From Paracoccaceae bacterium (GTDB lineage: Bacteria; Pseudomonadota; Alphaproteobacteria; Rhodobacterales; Rhodobacteraceae): a DNA stretch of 19,812 nt. Both the position numbers and the translations under genes were made by a program. Location: assembly GCA_016764835.1 (NCBI GenBank), contig JAESRD010000055.1, forward strand, positions 1 through 19,812. Direction: 5' to 3'. Under the pieces are notes generated by a model, which had not been told where the DNA came from, made no database searches, and saw only the letters and a list, made by a program, of their open reading frames with translations. Shown piece by piece: positions 1 to 6,397 of the stretch (positions within the stretch are counted from its first letter, which is position 1; each line of letters begins with the position of its first letter).

Positions 1-99
1 GGCGCATTGCAATGCGCTACGACAGATGCCCGGAGCTCTTCCTCTCAGCCATTATTCTGGCTTCTATCGTGTTATTCTGGTTATGAGTCCTGACCCTAA
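1..99 (+). mobile_element. Right-hand end of an IS5-like insertion sequence (partial)
   Basis: The window opens inside an insertion sequence. The transposase reading frame ends at 84-86, and the bases around and just after the stop (about 85-99, GAGTCCTGACCCTAA) sit where the terminal inverted repeat of such elements usually lies, often overlapping the stop codon. The left end is outside the window, so the inverted repeat and target duplication cannot be verified and the exact boundary is an estimate. Confidence 0.55.
3..86 (+). CDS. IS5-family transposase, C-terminal 27 residues (partial)
   Basis: In the frame starting at base 3 the DNA encodes R-I-A-M-R-Y-D-R-C-P, then ELFLSAIILASIVLFWL, then a TGA stop. 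An R-x-A-x-R-Y-D-(K/R) stretch followed by F-L-x-A-I and a hydrophobic tail ending in W-L is the usual C-terminus of IS5-group (DDE) transposases in alphaproteobacteria, by recall of the family. The catalytic domain lies upstream of the window, so nothing can be said about whether the element is intact or active. The neighbouring 400 bases carry no supported gene, which suits an insertion at the edge of an accessory region. Confidence 0.7.
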   Translation, partial: RIAMRYDRCPELFLSAIILASIVLFWL

Positions 100-527
100 T
101 GACCGTAGTATCGACTGTGGTCTCTTTCAATAGCGTCAGAAGTATTGGCCGCCATCCCGCGCTTGCTCGATATAGCTATCATCGGTGATAGTGCACGGCG
201 TGCCTATTGTTGATTTATTCGCTGAGATAGAGTAGCCAAAGTTCCGTATAATCTAATACAGAAAAGATAATTGCCACACTCACTATTTGTCGTGAATACC
301 GACCACCTTGTAGCTAAAGGCCATGTAGACTTCAAAAAACCAAAGCGCGGCGGGTAATTCATTTCGGATTGTCAGCAAAAAGGTTAGAGGCCCGGGAATG
401 TTACAATAGATTATCGAACATATCTTGCGTGATGCAACGGATCTGCTCCTGAATTACAATTCAGCTAACCGACGCGTTAATGTAAGGCATTATTGTTAAT
501 ATAAAAATGCGGACAGTGACTTAACTA
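100..527. other. Gene-poor spacer between the IS end and the CaiB gene
   Basis: No reading frame here has both a convincing start and recognisable protein features. The minus strand is open from about 252 to 136 (roughly 38 codons, ending in TDDSYIEQARDGGQYF), and a short plus-strand frame ends at about 355 in FKKPKRGG. Both could be remnants of genes broken by the adjacent insertion, but neither is recognised. There is no clear terminator hairpin for the minus-strand operon that ends at 528. A 16-base inverted repeat lies at 449-464. Confidence 0.5.
449..464. repeat. Perfect inverted repeat, 7-bp arms
   Basis: CTGAATT-AC-AATTCAG has perfect 7-base arms with a 2-base spacer. The spacer is too short for a good hairpin loop, so if it matters it is more likely a binding site for a dimeric protein than a terminator. 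A match of this size can easily occur by chance in 20 kb of DNA. Confidence 0.25.
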
Positions 528-1748
528 TTATTGTGACCCGACAATATTATTATCCACCAGGCCATCAATTTCTGAGGAAGACATGCCCAGAATTTTGGCG
601 AGAATTTCTTTTGAATCCTCTCCCAAAAACGATGGCGCTATAGCGGGGCTGGGGCCTTGGCCATCAAACAGGATTGGCCCTTTGACAATTCTAATATCTC
701 CCGCTTTTGGATGAGTAACCGTTTCAACCAAACCATGTGCTGCGACATGCTCTTGCTCCAACGCCTCGCCAATACTTAGTATAGGTGCATTGGGAACATC
801 AAACTTCGTGAGTTGCTCTAGCCAATAGGCGGTGGTATTCTGAGTTATTCTGGCTTGCAGTATCGGTTCGAGTTCAGCGCAATTAGCGAGCCTATCCTCA
901 TAAAGCGCAAACCGTTGGTCACTTATTAGGCTGTCCATATCAAGGCTGCGCGCAAAATTATGCCAAAACCGTTCTGTTAAACACGCAACAATGACATGGC
1001 CATCTTTTGTGGGGTAGGATCCATAGGGAACAATACTCGGATGCCGTGTGCCAACCGGTTGCGGTGTCTGACCGGTCACAAAGTACAGCTGGGACAGATA
1101 GCCCTGCATGGAGATAAGGCTATCCAGCATGGCCACTTCCACATGACGGCCTATTCCCGTCAAGTTTTTTTCATGCAATGCAGCAAGCATACCAAACACT
1201 GAAAAAATACTTCCGGCCATATCCCCTAGAGGAATGCTAAGTTTATTTGGTGGGTGCCCGGGCTCGCAATTTACACTCATTATTCCTGAGAGCGCTTGGG
1301 CAACAATGTCGAATGCAGGTTTGTCGGAATGTGGGCTATTTTTGCCAAAACCAGTAATAGAACAATATATTAGCGCGGGGTTCGTCTCTTTCAAAACATC
1401 ATACCCGAGGCCCAATCTGTCCATTACGCCTGGGCGGAAATTTTCAAGAACAATATCACATTGCGCGGCGAGCCGTTTTGCAATGTTCACTCCATCAGAC
1501 GACTTCAGATCGAGACTGATACTCTTTTTATTTCGATTTAGGGCGATGTAATAGTGGCTCAAACCTCCTTGAAATGGTGGGAAATTTCTAGTTTCGTCGC
1601 CACTTTCGATCGGCTCAATCTTGATGATCTCGGCCCCAAGGTCAGAGAGGGTCATGCTCGCATAGGGGCCAGACAATATCCTTGAAAAATCTAGTACTTT
1701 TATGCCAGCAAGCGGGCCTTTGCGCGCCGTATCCGTGGTCTTCGCCAT
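528..1748 (-). CDS. CaiB/BaiF family III CoA-transferase
   Basis: 406 residues, normal for family III CoA-transferases, which move CoA between carboxylic acids through an aspartyl-CoA thioester. The N-terminal nucleotide/CoA-binding fold is clear (GPLAGIKVLDFSRILSGPYA, then LSDLGAEIIKIEP), followed by ENFRPGVMDRLGLGYD near residues 102-116. The expected catalytic Asp is D176 in PLGDMAG. The ATG at 1748 has an AGGAT ribosome site that overlaps the end of the thioesterase gene 4 bases upstream, so the two are co-transcribed. Donor and acceptor cannot be read from sequence; candidates by context are short branched acids or dicarboxylates such as HMG or 3-methylglutaconate (inference). Like its two upstream partners, it is AT-richer than the plus-strand genes. 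Confidence 0.9.
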   Translation of the reverse strand: MAKTTDTARKGPLAGIKVLDFSRILSGPYASMTLSDLGAEIIKIEPIESGDETRNFPPFQGGLSHYYIALNRNKKSISLDLKSSDGVNIAKRLAAQCDIVLENFRPGVMDRLGLGYDVLKETNPALIYCSITGFGKNSPHSDKPAFDIVAQALSGIMSVNCEPGHPPNKLSIPLGDMAGSIFSVFGMLAALHEKNLTGIGRHVEVAMLDSLISMQGYLSQLYFVTGQTPQPVGTRHPSIVPYGSYPTKDGHVIVACLTERFWHNFARSLDMDSLISDQRFALYEDRLANCAELEPILQARITQNTTAYWLEQLTKFDVPNAPILSIGEALEQEHVAAHGLVETVTHPKAGDIRIVKGPILFDGQGPSPAIAPSFLGEDSKEILAKILGMSSSEIDGLVDNNIVGSQ

Positions 1749-1752
1749 CTAT

Positions 1753-2172
1753 CTATCCTGCTTTTCTTACTATTTTCATGATTGCACTGGCGCTCGCGAT
1801 TGAAGTCGCGCCGCAATAAACATCAGCATCGACAAATAGCATTGAGCCTGTTGCGTGCTTCACCCCTGCGCGTGCTTCGATGAAGTCTCCTATTTTTGCG
1901 GCACCTATGAATCGAATATCCATTTGGACTGTGACAGTTGGTCGCCTATCAACCATTTCCCACGCTTCAATAGCCATAACTTGATCGAGAAAACTTGCAA
2001 TAGCACCGCCATGGATAATACCCAGCCTGTTCTTGTGCGCGTCTCGCATTTGTAGGGCAAATATTCTACCGCTATCTTTTTTATTTGATTGTAATATGGG
2101 GCCAATATGATTCATAAATCCGTCGAGATTAAGAGCGTGCCAACCGTTAGGTATTTCATTGATAATTGTCAA
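1753..2172 (-). CDS. PaaI-type hotdog-fold acyl-CoA thioesterase
   Basis: 139 residues, one hotdog domain. The family motif is visible: RLGIIHGGAIASFLDQVMA, with H54-G55-G56 and the acidic D63 expected in the active site. These enzymes hydrolyse acyl-CoA to free acid and CoA, often to rescue stalled CoA in catabolic pathways; the substrate here is unknown. The start is TTG at 2172-2170: the only in-frame codon between it and the IclR stop is ATA, the next ATG would remove 19 residues, and a GGAGAA ribosome site lies 9 bases upstream inside the end of the IclR gene. The gene is in the same frame as iclR, separated by that gene's stop and one codon. Confidence 0.85.
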   Translation of the reverse strand: MTIINEIPNGWHALNLDGFMNHIGPILQSNKKDSGRIFALQMRDAHKNRLGIIHGGAIASFLDQVMAIEAWEMVDRRPTVTVQMDIRFIGAAKIGDFIEARAGVKHATGSMLFVDADVYCGATSIASASAIMKIVRKAG

Positions 2173-2173
2173 T
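2165..2173. promoter_or_regulatory. Candidate regulator site overlapping the thioesterase start
   Basis: ATTGTCAAT is a palindrome (ATTG-T-CAAT) and is the exact reverse complement of ATTGACAAT in the divergent promoter region at 3014-3022. It overlaps the TTG start of the thioesterase. It may be a secondary binding site for the IclR-family protein encoded upstream, or coincidence in AT-rich DNA. Confidence 0.25.
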
Positions 2174-2175
2174 AT

Positions 2176-2961
2176 TTAGTTCTCCGTTTCAATGCGACTG
2201 GTTTCAATCTCATCTCTCATTTTCATCATTGTTTGTGCAAGTTTATGAATCTCATCTTCTTGAAACCGCTCAGAAATGCCAATTGCAACAAGTGAGCGGT
2301 TCATTTTATTTTCCCTACCAAAAGTGGGGACCGCAATAACCGTAACACCTGAAATATATGCACCTTTATCGACGGCATATCCTTGAATACGTACTTGATC
2401 TATTTCCATACGCCAATCATCATATGACGGTGGGTGATCCCAATTTAGTTTATCAAACTCGACTTCTAGAGAGGCGTTCTCCGACCGGTTATAGGCTGCA
2501 TAAAGCCGCCCAGTAGCACTAATCAGCAATGGGAACCGGCTCCCCAGATCTACTTGCAACCGAAAAGGTTGGTTCGATTGAGACAAGGCAATGACGACCA
2601 TTTGTCCGGGTTCGGAAAGCTGAGTAGCAATACTGGTAACACCAAAATCGACTGATAGCTGCGACAGCCGTGGTTGCACCATTGTTGAAAACGTATTGCG
2701 TTGAAGCGCTGATCGCGCCAGCGGCAATATTCCAATCCCCATCGAGTACCTTTTGGTATTCGAATCAAAATCAACAAGACCTTCATCTTGCAGAACGCGC
2801 AGAATATGCAGGCAAGTGCTTGGCACCAGATCTAGGCCGCGCGCAATAGGATTAACCCCCATAGGATCGGGTGATCGGGCGAGTAATCTCATAATTGCAA
2901 GGGCGCGCGTTACCGCAGGAACCTGTCGTTTGGCCGGCGGTTTCTTGTTTTTCTGGTCCAT
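2176..2961 (-). CDS. IclR-family transcriptional regulator
   Basis: 261 residues, the usual length. Residues 15-70 form the winged helix-turn-helix (AVTRALAIMRLLARS, then IARGLDLVPSTCLHILRVLQ, then a wing with FDSNTKRYSMG). The remainder is the effector-binding domain, including ISATGRLYAAY and the late SGVTVIAVP segment typical of the family. IclR proteins sense small organic acids or aromatic compounds and usually control adjacent catabolic genes. It is divergent from the ligase-led cluster and heads the operon with the thioesterase and CaiB, so it is the best candidate regulator of both. The start ATG at 2961 has a modest GAGAGA ribosome site. Confidence 0.93.
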   Translation of the reverse strand: MDQKNKKPPAKRQVPAVTRALAIMRLLARSPDPMGVNPIARGLDLVPSTCLHILRVLQDEGLVDFDSNTKRYSMGIGILPLARSALQRNTFSTMVQPRLSQLSVDFGVTSIATQLSEPGQMVVIALSQSNQPFRLQVDLGSRFPLLISATGRLYAAYNRSENASLEVEFDKLNWDHPPSYDDWRMEIDQVRIQGYAVDKGAYISGVTVIAVPTFGRENKMNRSLVAIGISERFQEDEIHKLAQTMMKMRDEIETSRIETEN

Positions 2962-2986
2962 ATCTGTCTCTCAAATCCAACATTTC

Positions 2987-3002
2987 ATTGTCTATATACA
3001 AT
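2987..3002. promoter_or_regulatory. Candidate IclR operator 1
   Basis: ATTGTCTATATACAAT matches its own reverse complement at 14 of 16 positions, with perfect outer ATTGT/ACAAT arms. It lies 26 bases upstream of the IclR start codon in the divergent intergenic region, where an autoregulating IclR protein would be expected to bind. Assignment to the IclR protein is inference. Confidence 0.45.
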
Positions 3003-3012
3003 AAGAGAATCA

Positions 3013-3023
3013 TATTGACAATA
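3013..3023. promoter_or_regulatory. Candidate IclR operator 2 overlapping a -35 box
   Basis: TATTG-A-CAATA is a palindrome with 5-base arms around a central base. It contains the perfect -35 hexamer TTGACA. A third core, TTGTCAA, occurs at 3044-3050. A protein bound here would directly affect transcription of the ligase cluster. Confidence 0.4.
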
Positions 3024-3042
3024 CTTCCTTGTCTTCTCTACC
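3015..3042 (+). promoter_or_regulatory. Candidate promoter for the ligase-led cluster
   Basis: A consensus -35 (TTGACA, 3015-3020) is followed, 16 bases later, by a poor -10 (TCTACC, 3037-3042). A strong -35 with a weak -10 suits a promoter that needs an activator. It would leave a leader of roughly 60 bases before the ligase start at 3107. Confidence 0.4.
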
Positions 3043-3106
3043 CTTGTCAACGAGGCGCCACGGCAGAATTCGACTGCCTCAGTACAAATTTGGGAGAACA
3101 GCCATC

Positions 3107-4666
3107 ATGACCTTGCTGACGGAATTCACGTCATATGCAGATGCGCAAAGCCACTTTGCCAAAGAGGCCCTTTGGGATCTGTTTGATGGGAACCGTGAGA
3201 ATTTCAACGTCACACATGAATGCATTGATCGCCATGTAGATGGCGACAATATCGCCCTGCGCATTGCCCATGCTGACGGGCGCGATGAGGTGATTACATT
3301 TGAAGAAATCAGCCGCCGCTCATCGCAAATTGCACATTACCTGACATCTGAGGGCATCAACAAAGGCGACCGGGTCGCTATTATGCTTGAGCCGTCGCTC
3401 GCATTTTATTGCACGATGTTTGGCGTCATTAAGGCGGGCGCCGTTGCTGTACCGATGTTCACACTTTTTGGCCCTGACGGCATTAAGCTTCGGGTCGGCG
3501 ATTGTGATCCCAAAGTGTTTTACACCAATTCCGCAAAGGCGGCTGATGCCCGCGAGGGTGGTGCCCATGATGTTATTGTCGTTGACCAGCCGTTCCTGAA
3601 TAGCATCGCTAATCTCCCAAATGAATTTGAGTGGAACACCAGCGGCAATGATCTCGCCGCGCTGCAATATACGTCTGGCACGACCCGTCTTTTGCCCGCA
3701 GCTGTACAGCATAGCCATCGCTCGATCGTGACGCTTATGGTCGCCGCGCTCTACGCAACCGGCATTCGCCCCGGCGACCGGTTCTTCTGCCCGTCATCCC
3801 CTGCATGGGGCCATGGGCTGTGGCACGGCACATTCGCGCCGTTGGCAATGGGCGTATCGACGGGCACTTATAGCGGCAAGTTCGATGCCGTGCGTCTGCT
3901 TAAAGCCTTGCAAGATTTTAAGATCACCAACCTTACAGCCGCCGCCACGCATTACCGGATGATGCGCAATTCTGGCAAAGCTGAGGATTTTGAATACTTC
4001 TTCGACAAGCTGACCTTTACCGGTGAGCCGATCGATTCCGAAACCGCCAACTACGTTGAGCGGCTGTTCGGCACCAAAGTGCGTTCAATGTACGGCACGA
4101 CCGAGATCGGAGTGATCATTTCCAACTATCCCGGTTCGGATGATTTGGAAGTGCGTGACGGGGCTATGGGCAAAGCGGTGCCGGGTGTTGAGGTTGAAGT
4201 TCAAGACGAAAACGGCAACCCGTGCCCGCCGGGTGTCACTGGCGAGCTTATGGTCAAGAAACGCGGCACCTGGTTCCCAACGAAAGACCTCGGCCGCGTC
4301 GACGAAGATGGCTACTTTTATCACGGCGGCCGCGCCGATGACGTGATTATTTCAGCCGGCTGGACCATTGGTGCGGTTGAGGTTGAAGACGCGGTGCTGA
4401 GCCATCCCAGCGTGTCGGAATGTGCCGTCATCGGCTCGCCAGATAAAATTCGTGGGCTGATTGTGAAGGCCTATATCATTCTGAAAGCCAGTGAGACGCC
4501 CGGTCTGATTGAAGACATTCAGGACCATGTACGCGCGCGCCTTGCCCGCCACGAATACCCCCGGAAAATCGAATTTGTCACTGAACTGCCGAAGACACCT
4601 GCCGGCAAAGTGAACAGAAAAATACTGCGAGATATCGAAGCCAAAAAACTTGAGGTCGCCAGCTAA
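3107..4666 (+). CDS. AMP-forming acyl-CoA ligase (ANL superfamily)
   Basis: 519 residues from the ATG at 3107, which has a GGGAGA ribosome site at 3092-3097; the in-frame ATG at 3029 would add 26 residues that do not look like the family and lacks such a site. It activates a carboxylic acid to its CoA ester with ATP. Visible motifs: TSGTT at 189-193, SMYGTTEIG (A5), the TKDLGRVDEDGYFYHGGRADD hinge region, and PKTPAGKVNRK near the C-terminus with the catalytic Lys of the A10 motif. Oddity: the ATP-binding loop, normally TSGTTGxPKG, reads TSGTTRLLPAA, losing the Gly and Lys; the reading frame is intact around it. It is the first gene of the plus-strand cluster and likely activates the acid brought in by the TRAP system (inference). 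Confidence 0.88.
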   Translation: MTLLTEFTSYADAQSHFAKEALWDLFDGNRENFNVTHECIDRHVDGDNIALRIAHADGRDEVITFEEISRRSSQIAHYLTSEGINKGDRVAIMLEPSLAFYCTMFGVIKAGAVAVPMFTLFGPDGIKLRVGDCDPKVFYTNSAKAADAREGGAHDVIVVDQPFLNSIANLPNEFEWNTSGNDLAALQYTSGTTRLLPAAVQHSHRSIVTLMVAALYATGIRPGDRFFCPSSPAWGHGLWHGTFAPLAMGVSTGTYSGKFDAVRLLKALQDFKITNLTAAATHYRMMRNSGKAEDFEYFFDKLTFTGEPIDSETANYVERLFGTKVRSMYGTTEIGVIISNYPGSDDLEVRDGAMGKAVPGVEVEVQDENGNPCPPGVTGELMVKKRGTWFPTKDLGRVDEDGYFYHGGRADDVIISAGWTIGAVEVEDAVLSHPSVSECAVIGSPDKIRGLIVKAYIILKASETPGLIEDIQDHVRARLARHEYPRKIEFVTELPKTPAGKVNRKILRDIEAKKLEVAS

Positions 4667-4700
4667 GCGCCTCGACAAAGATTAATAATTGGAGAAAATA

Positions 4701-5840
4701 ATGACCGACATTACCGACCGAAAATACTCAAAGATCACGCCTGAAGGGCTCGATAGCCTGCGCCAGCGCATTGGTGTGAAAATTGAAAACACTGTTGAGC
4801 CTTGGTGTTACGAGGCAACCCGCGACAATATCCGTCACTATGCCCACGGCATCGGCGACGATAATCCACTATGGTGTGATCCTGAATATGCCAAAACCAC
4901 CAAATTCGGGGACGTTGTGGCTCTGCCGAGCTTCCTGTTTGCGACAAGCCGTATAATTTCTGGCTATGTTGGTGGTCTGCCGGGCGTTCATGCTATGTGG
5001 TCTGGGGCCGATTGGACATGGCACAAGCCTATCCTGCGCAACACTGAGGTGCGCACCGAAGCCTTCCTCAAAGATCTGGTAGAGCATGATACAAAGTTTG
5101 CGGGCCTCGCGGTTCAGCAGACTTATCATGTTGATTTTTATGATGCCAAAACCGGTGACATGCTGGCCGAAGCTGACAGCTGGTGCTTCCGTACCGACCG
5201 GGATGAGGCGCGTGAGAACGGCACGAAGTACACCGAGGCCCGCAAAGAAGGGAACCGGGTTTACACCGATGAAGAGCTTCATGAATTCACAAAGCACTAT
5301 GAAACTGAAGAAGTCCGTGGCGCTCAGACCCGCTATTGGGATGATGTGAATGAGGGCGACGCGCTGCCAACAATGGTCAAAGGACCAATGACGGTTACGG
5401 GGTTTATTGCCTATGCGCAGGGTTGGGGCGGTCTGTATATTCGCGCCAATAAACTTGCATGGCAGCTACAGAAAAAGCACCCAAGTGCTGGGATCAAGAA
5501 CCGCTTTGGCATTCCTGATTGTCCTGAGCGTGTGCATTGGGACGAAGAATTCGCGCTAGAAGTTGGCGCGCCCGGTGCCTATGATTACGGCCCTGAGCGG
5601 ACATCTTGGCTGACACATCACCTGACCAATTGGATGGGCGATGATGGTTTCTTGCGCAAAGCGAGCTGCCAGGTGCGTCGTCACAATCCTGAAGGTGACA
5701 TCATCTTGATCAACTCCAAAGTGATCCGCAAATTTGTTGAAAATGGCCGCCACTTGGTCGAACTTGAGCAGCTTGCTGTTCAGCAAGACGGCGAGTTATC
5801 GGCAAAAGGTACAGCCATCGTTGAGCTTCCCAAGCGTTAG
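4701..5840 (+). CDS. MaoC-like double-hotdog hydratase/dehydratase
   Basis: 379 residues from the ATG at 4701, with GGAGAA at 4691-4696. The protein looks like two hotdog domains: an N-terminal FAS1-type dehydratase domain (about 25-170) and a C-terminal one (about 210-375). Residues 52-58 read GDDNPLW and are followed by DPEYA, matching the (R)-hydratase motif G-D-x-N-P-x-H except that the catalytic His is Trp58; D53 and N55 remain. Members hydrate enoyl-CoA or dehydrate 3-hydroxyacyl-CoA, and some act on methyl-branched or dicarboxylic C5 thioesters. In this cluster, interconversion of 3-hydroxy-3-methylbutyryl-CoA and 3-methylcrotonyl-CoA would link the ligase to the carboxylase; that is inference. 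Confidence 0.8.
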   Translation: MTDITDRKYSKITPEGLDSLRQRIGVKIENTVEPWCYEATRDNIRHYAHGIGDDNPLWCDPEYAKTTKFGDVVALPSFLFATSRIISGYVGGLPGVHAMWSGADWTWHKPILRNTEVRTEAFLKDLVEHDTKFAGLAVQQTYHVDFYDAKTGDMLAEADSWCFRTDRDEARENGTKYTEARKEGNRVYTDEELHEFTKHYETEEVRGAQTRYWDDVNEGDALPTMVKGPMTVTGFIAYAQGWGGLYIRANKLAWQLQKKHPSAGIKNRFGIPDCPERVHWDEEFALEVGAPGAYDYGPERTSWLTHHLTNWMGDDGFLRKASCQVRRHNPEGDIILINSKVIRKFVENGRHLVELEQLAVQQDGELSAKGTAIVELPKR

Positions 5841-5871
5841 GGGCTCATACGCAACCGAAGGGGAGATCGGC

Positions 5872-6375
5872 TTGAGCGTTTTTGGAAAAATCTTAGGAAA
5901 AACAGAGGACATCCTCCATATTGGAGGGTGCCTCAGCCTCTTGGGCGTGGCCGCGTTTATCAACGCTGACATCTTGCTGCGCCTGTTGTTTAGCCGGCCA
6001 GTGCAGATACAGTTTGAGCTTACAGAACTCTATCTCATGCCCGCGCTAGCGATGATGTCCTTGTCGCGTGTTTTTCGCGATGGCGGCCATTTGGCACTCG
6101 AATTTGTCCCCGAATATTTGCCCGGCTTTATTGGCGCCGCCATTGCAAAATTGCGGCTGTTGTTACCGGCGGCGTTCTTTGCCGCGGTGACTTTCATGTC
6201 GGGCAAGTTCTGTCTGCGTGCCCTGACCCACGGCGACGTTCAATACGGCGTAATCGATTGGCCGCTTGGTCTGGCTTATGCCGTTGTTCCATTGAGCTGT
6301 TGTGTCCTAACGCTGCGGCTTATCCACGACGCTTTTGCACCCCGCGAAAGTGAAACAACCAATAATCAACATTAG
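5872..6375 (+). CDS. dctQ: TRAP transporter small membrane subunit (DctQ-type)
   Basis: 167 residues with four predicted membrane segments: near IGGCLSLLGVAAFI, ELYLMPALAMMSL, LLLPAAFFAAVTFM and AYAVVPLSCCVLTL, the usual DctQ layout. I chose the TTG at 5872 because GGGGAG lies 6 bases upstream and translation then begins just before the first membrane helix. The ATG at 5734 lies more than 100 bases inside the MaoC-like gene and would add an unlikely 46-residue leader. It sits between the MaoC-like enzyme and the binding protein gene and is part of a complete three-gene TRAP set that uses the sodium or proton gradient for uptake. Confidence 0.85.
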   Translation: MSVFGKILGKTEDILHIGGCLSLLGVAAFINADILLRLLFSRPVQIQFELTELYLMPALAMMSLSRVFRDGGHLALEFVPEYLPGFIGAAIAKLRLLLPAAFFAAVTFMSGKFCLRALTHGDVQYGVIDWPLGLAYAVVPLSCCVLTLRLIHDAFAPRESETTNNQH

Positions 6376-6397
6376 TTTTCTAGGGAGGAAGACCTAC

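Noticed and set aside
2..17. Perfect 16-base palindrome GCGCATTGCAATGCGC
   Set aside because: It lies inside the transposase reading frame (R-I-A-M-R codons) and is explained by coding sequence.
52..80. 9-base direct repeat TTATTCTGG, copies 20 bases apart
   Set aside because: Both copies are in the transposase tail and encode hydrophobic residues in different frames; short enough to be chance.
3029..3106. 26-residue N-terminal extension of the CoA ligase
   Set aside because: No ribosome site at 3029, while GGGAGA sits before the ATG at 3107; the extension would also lie over the promoter region and is unlike the family N-terminus.
5734..5871. Longer dctQ starting at an ATG inside the MaoC-like gene
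   Set aside because: It would overlap more than 100 bases of the upstream gene and add a non-membrane leader; the TTG at 5872 has a good ribosome site.
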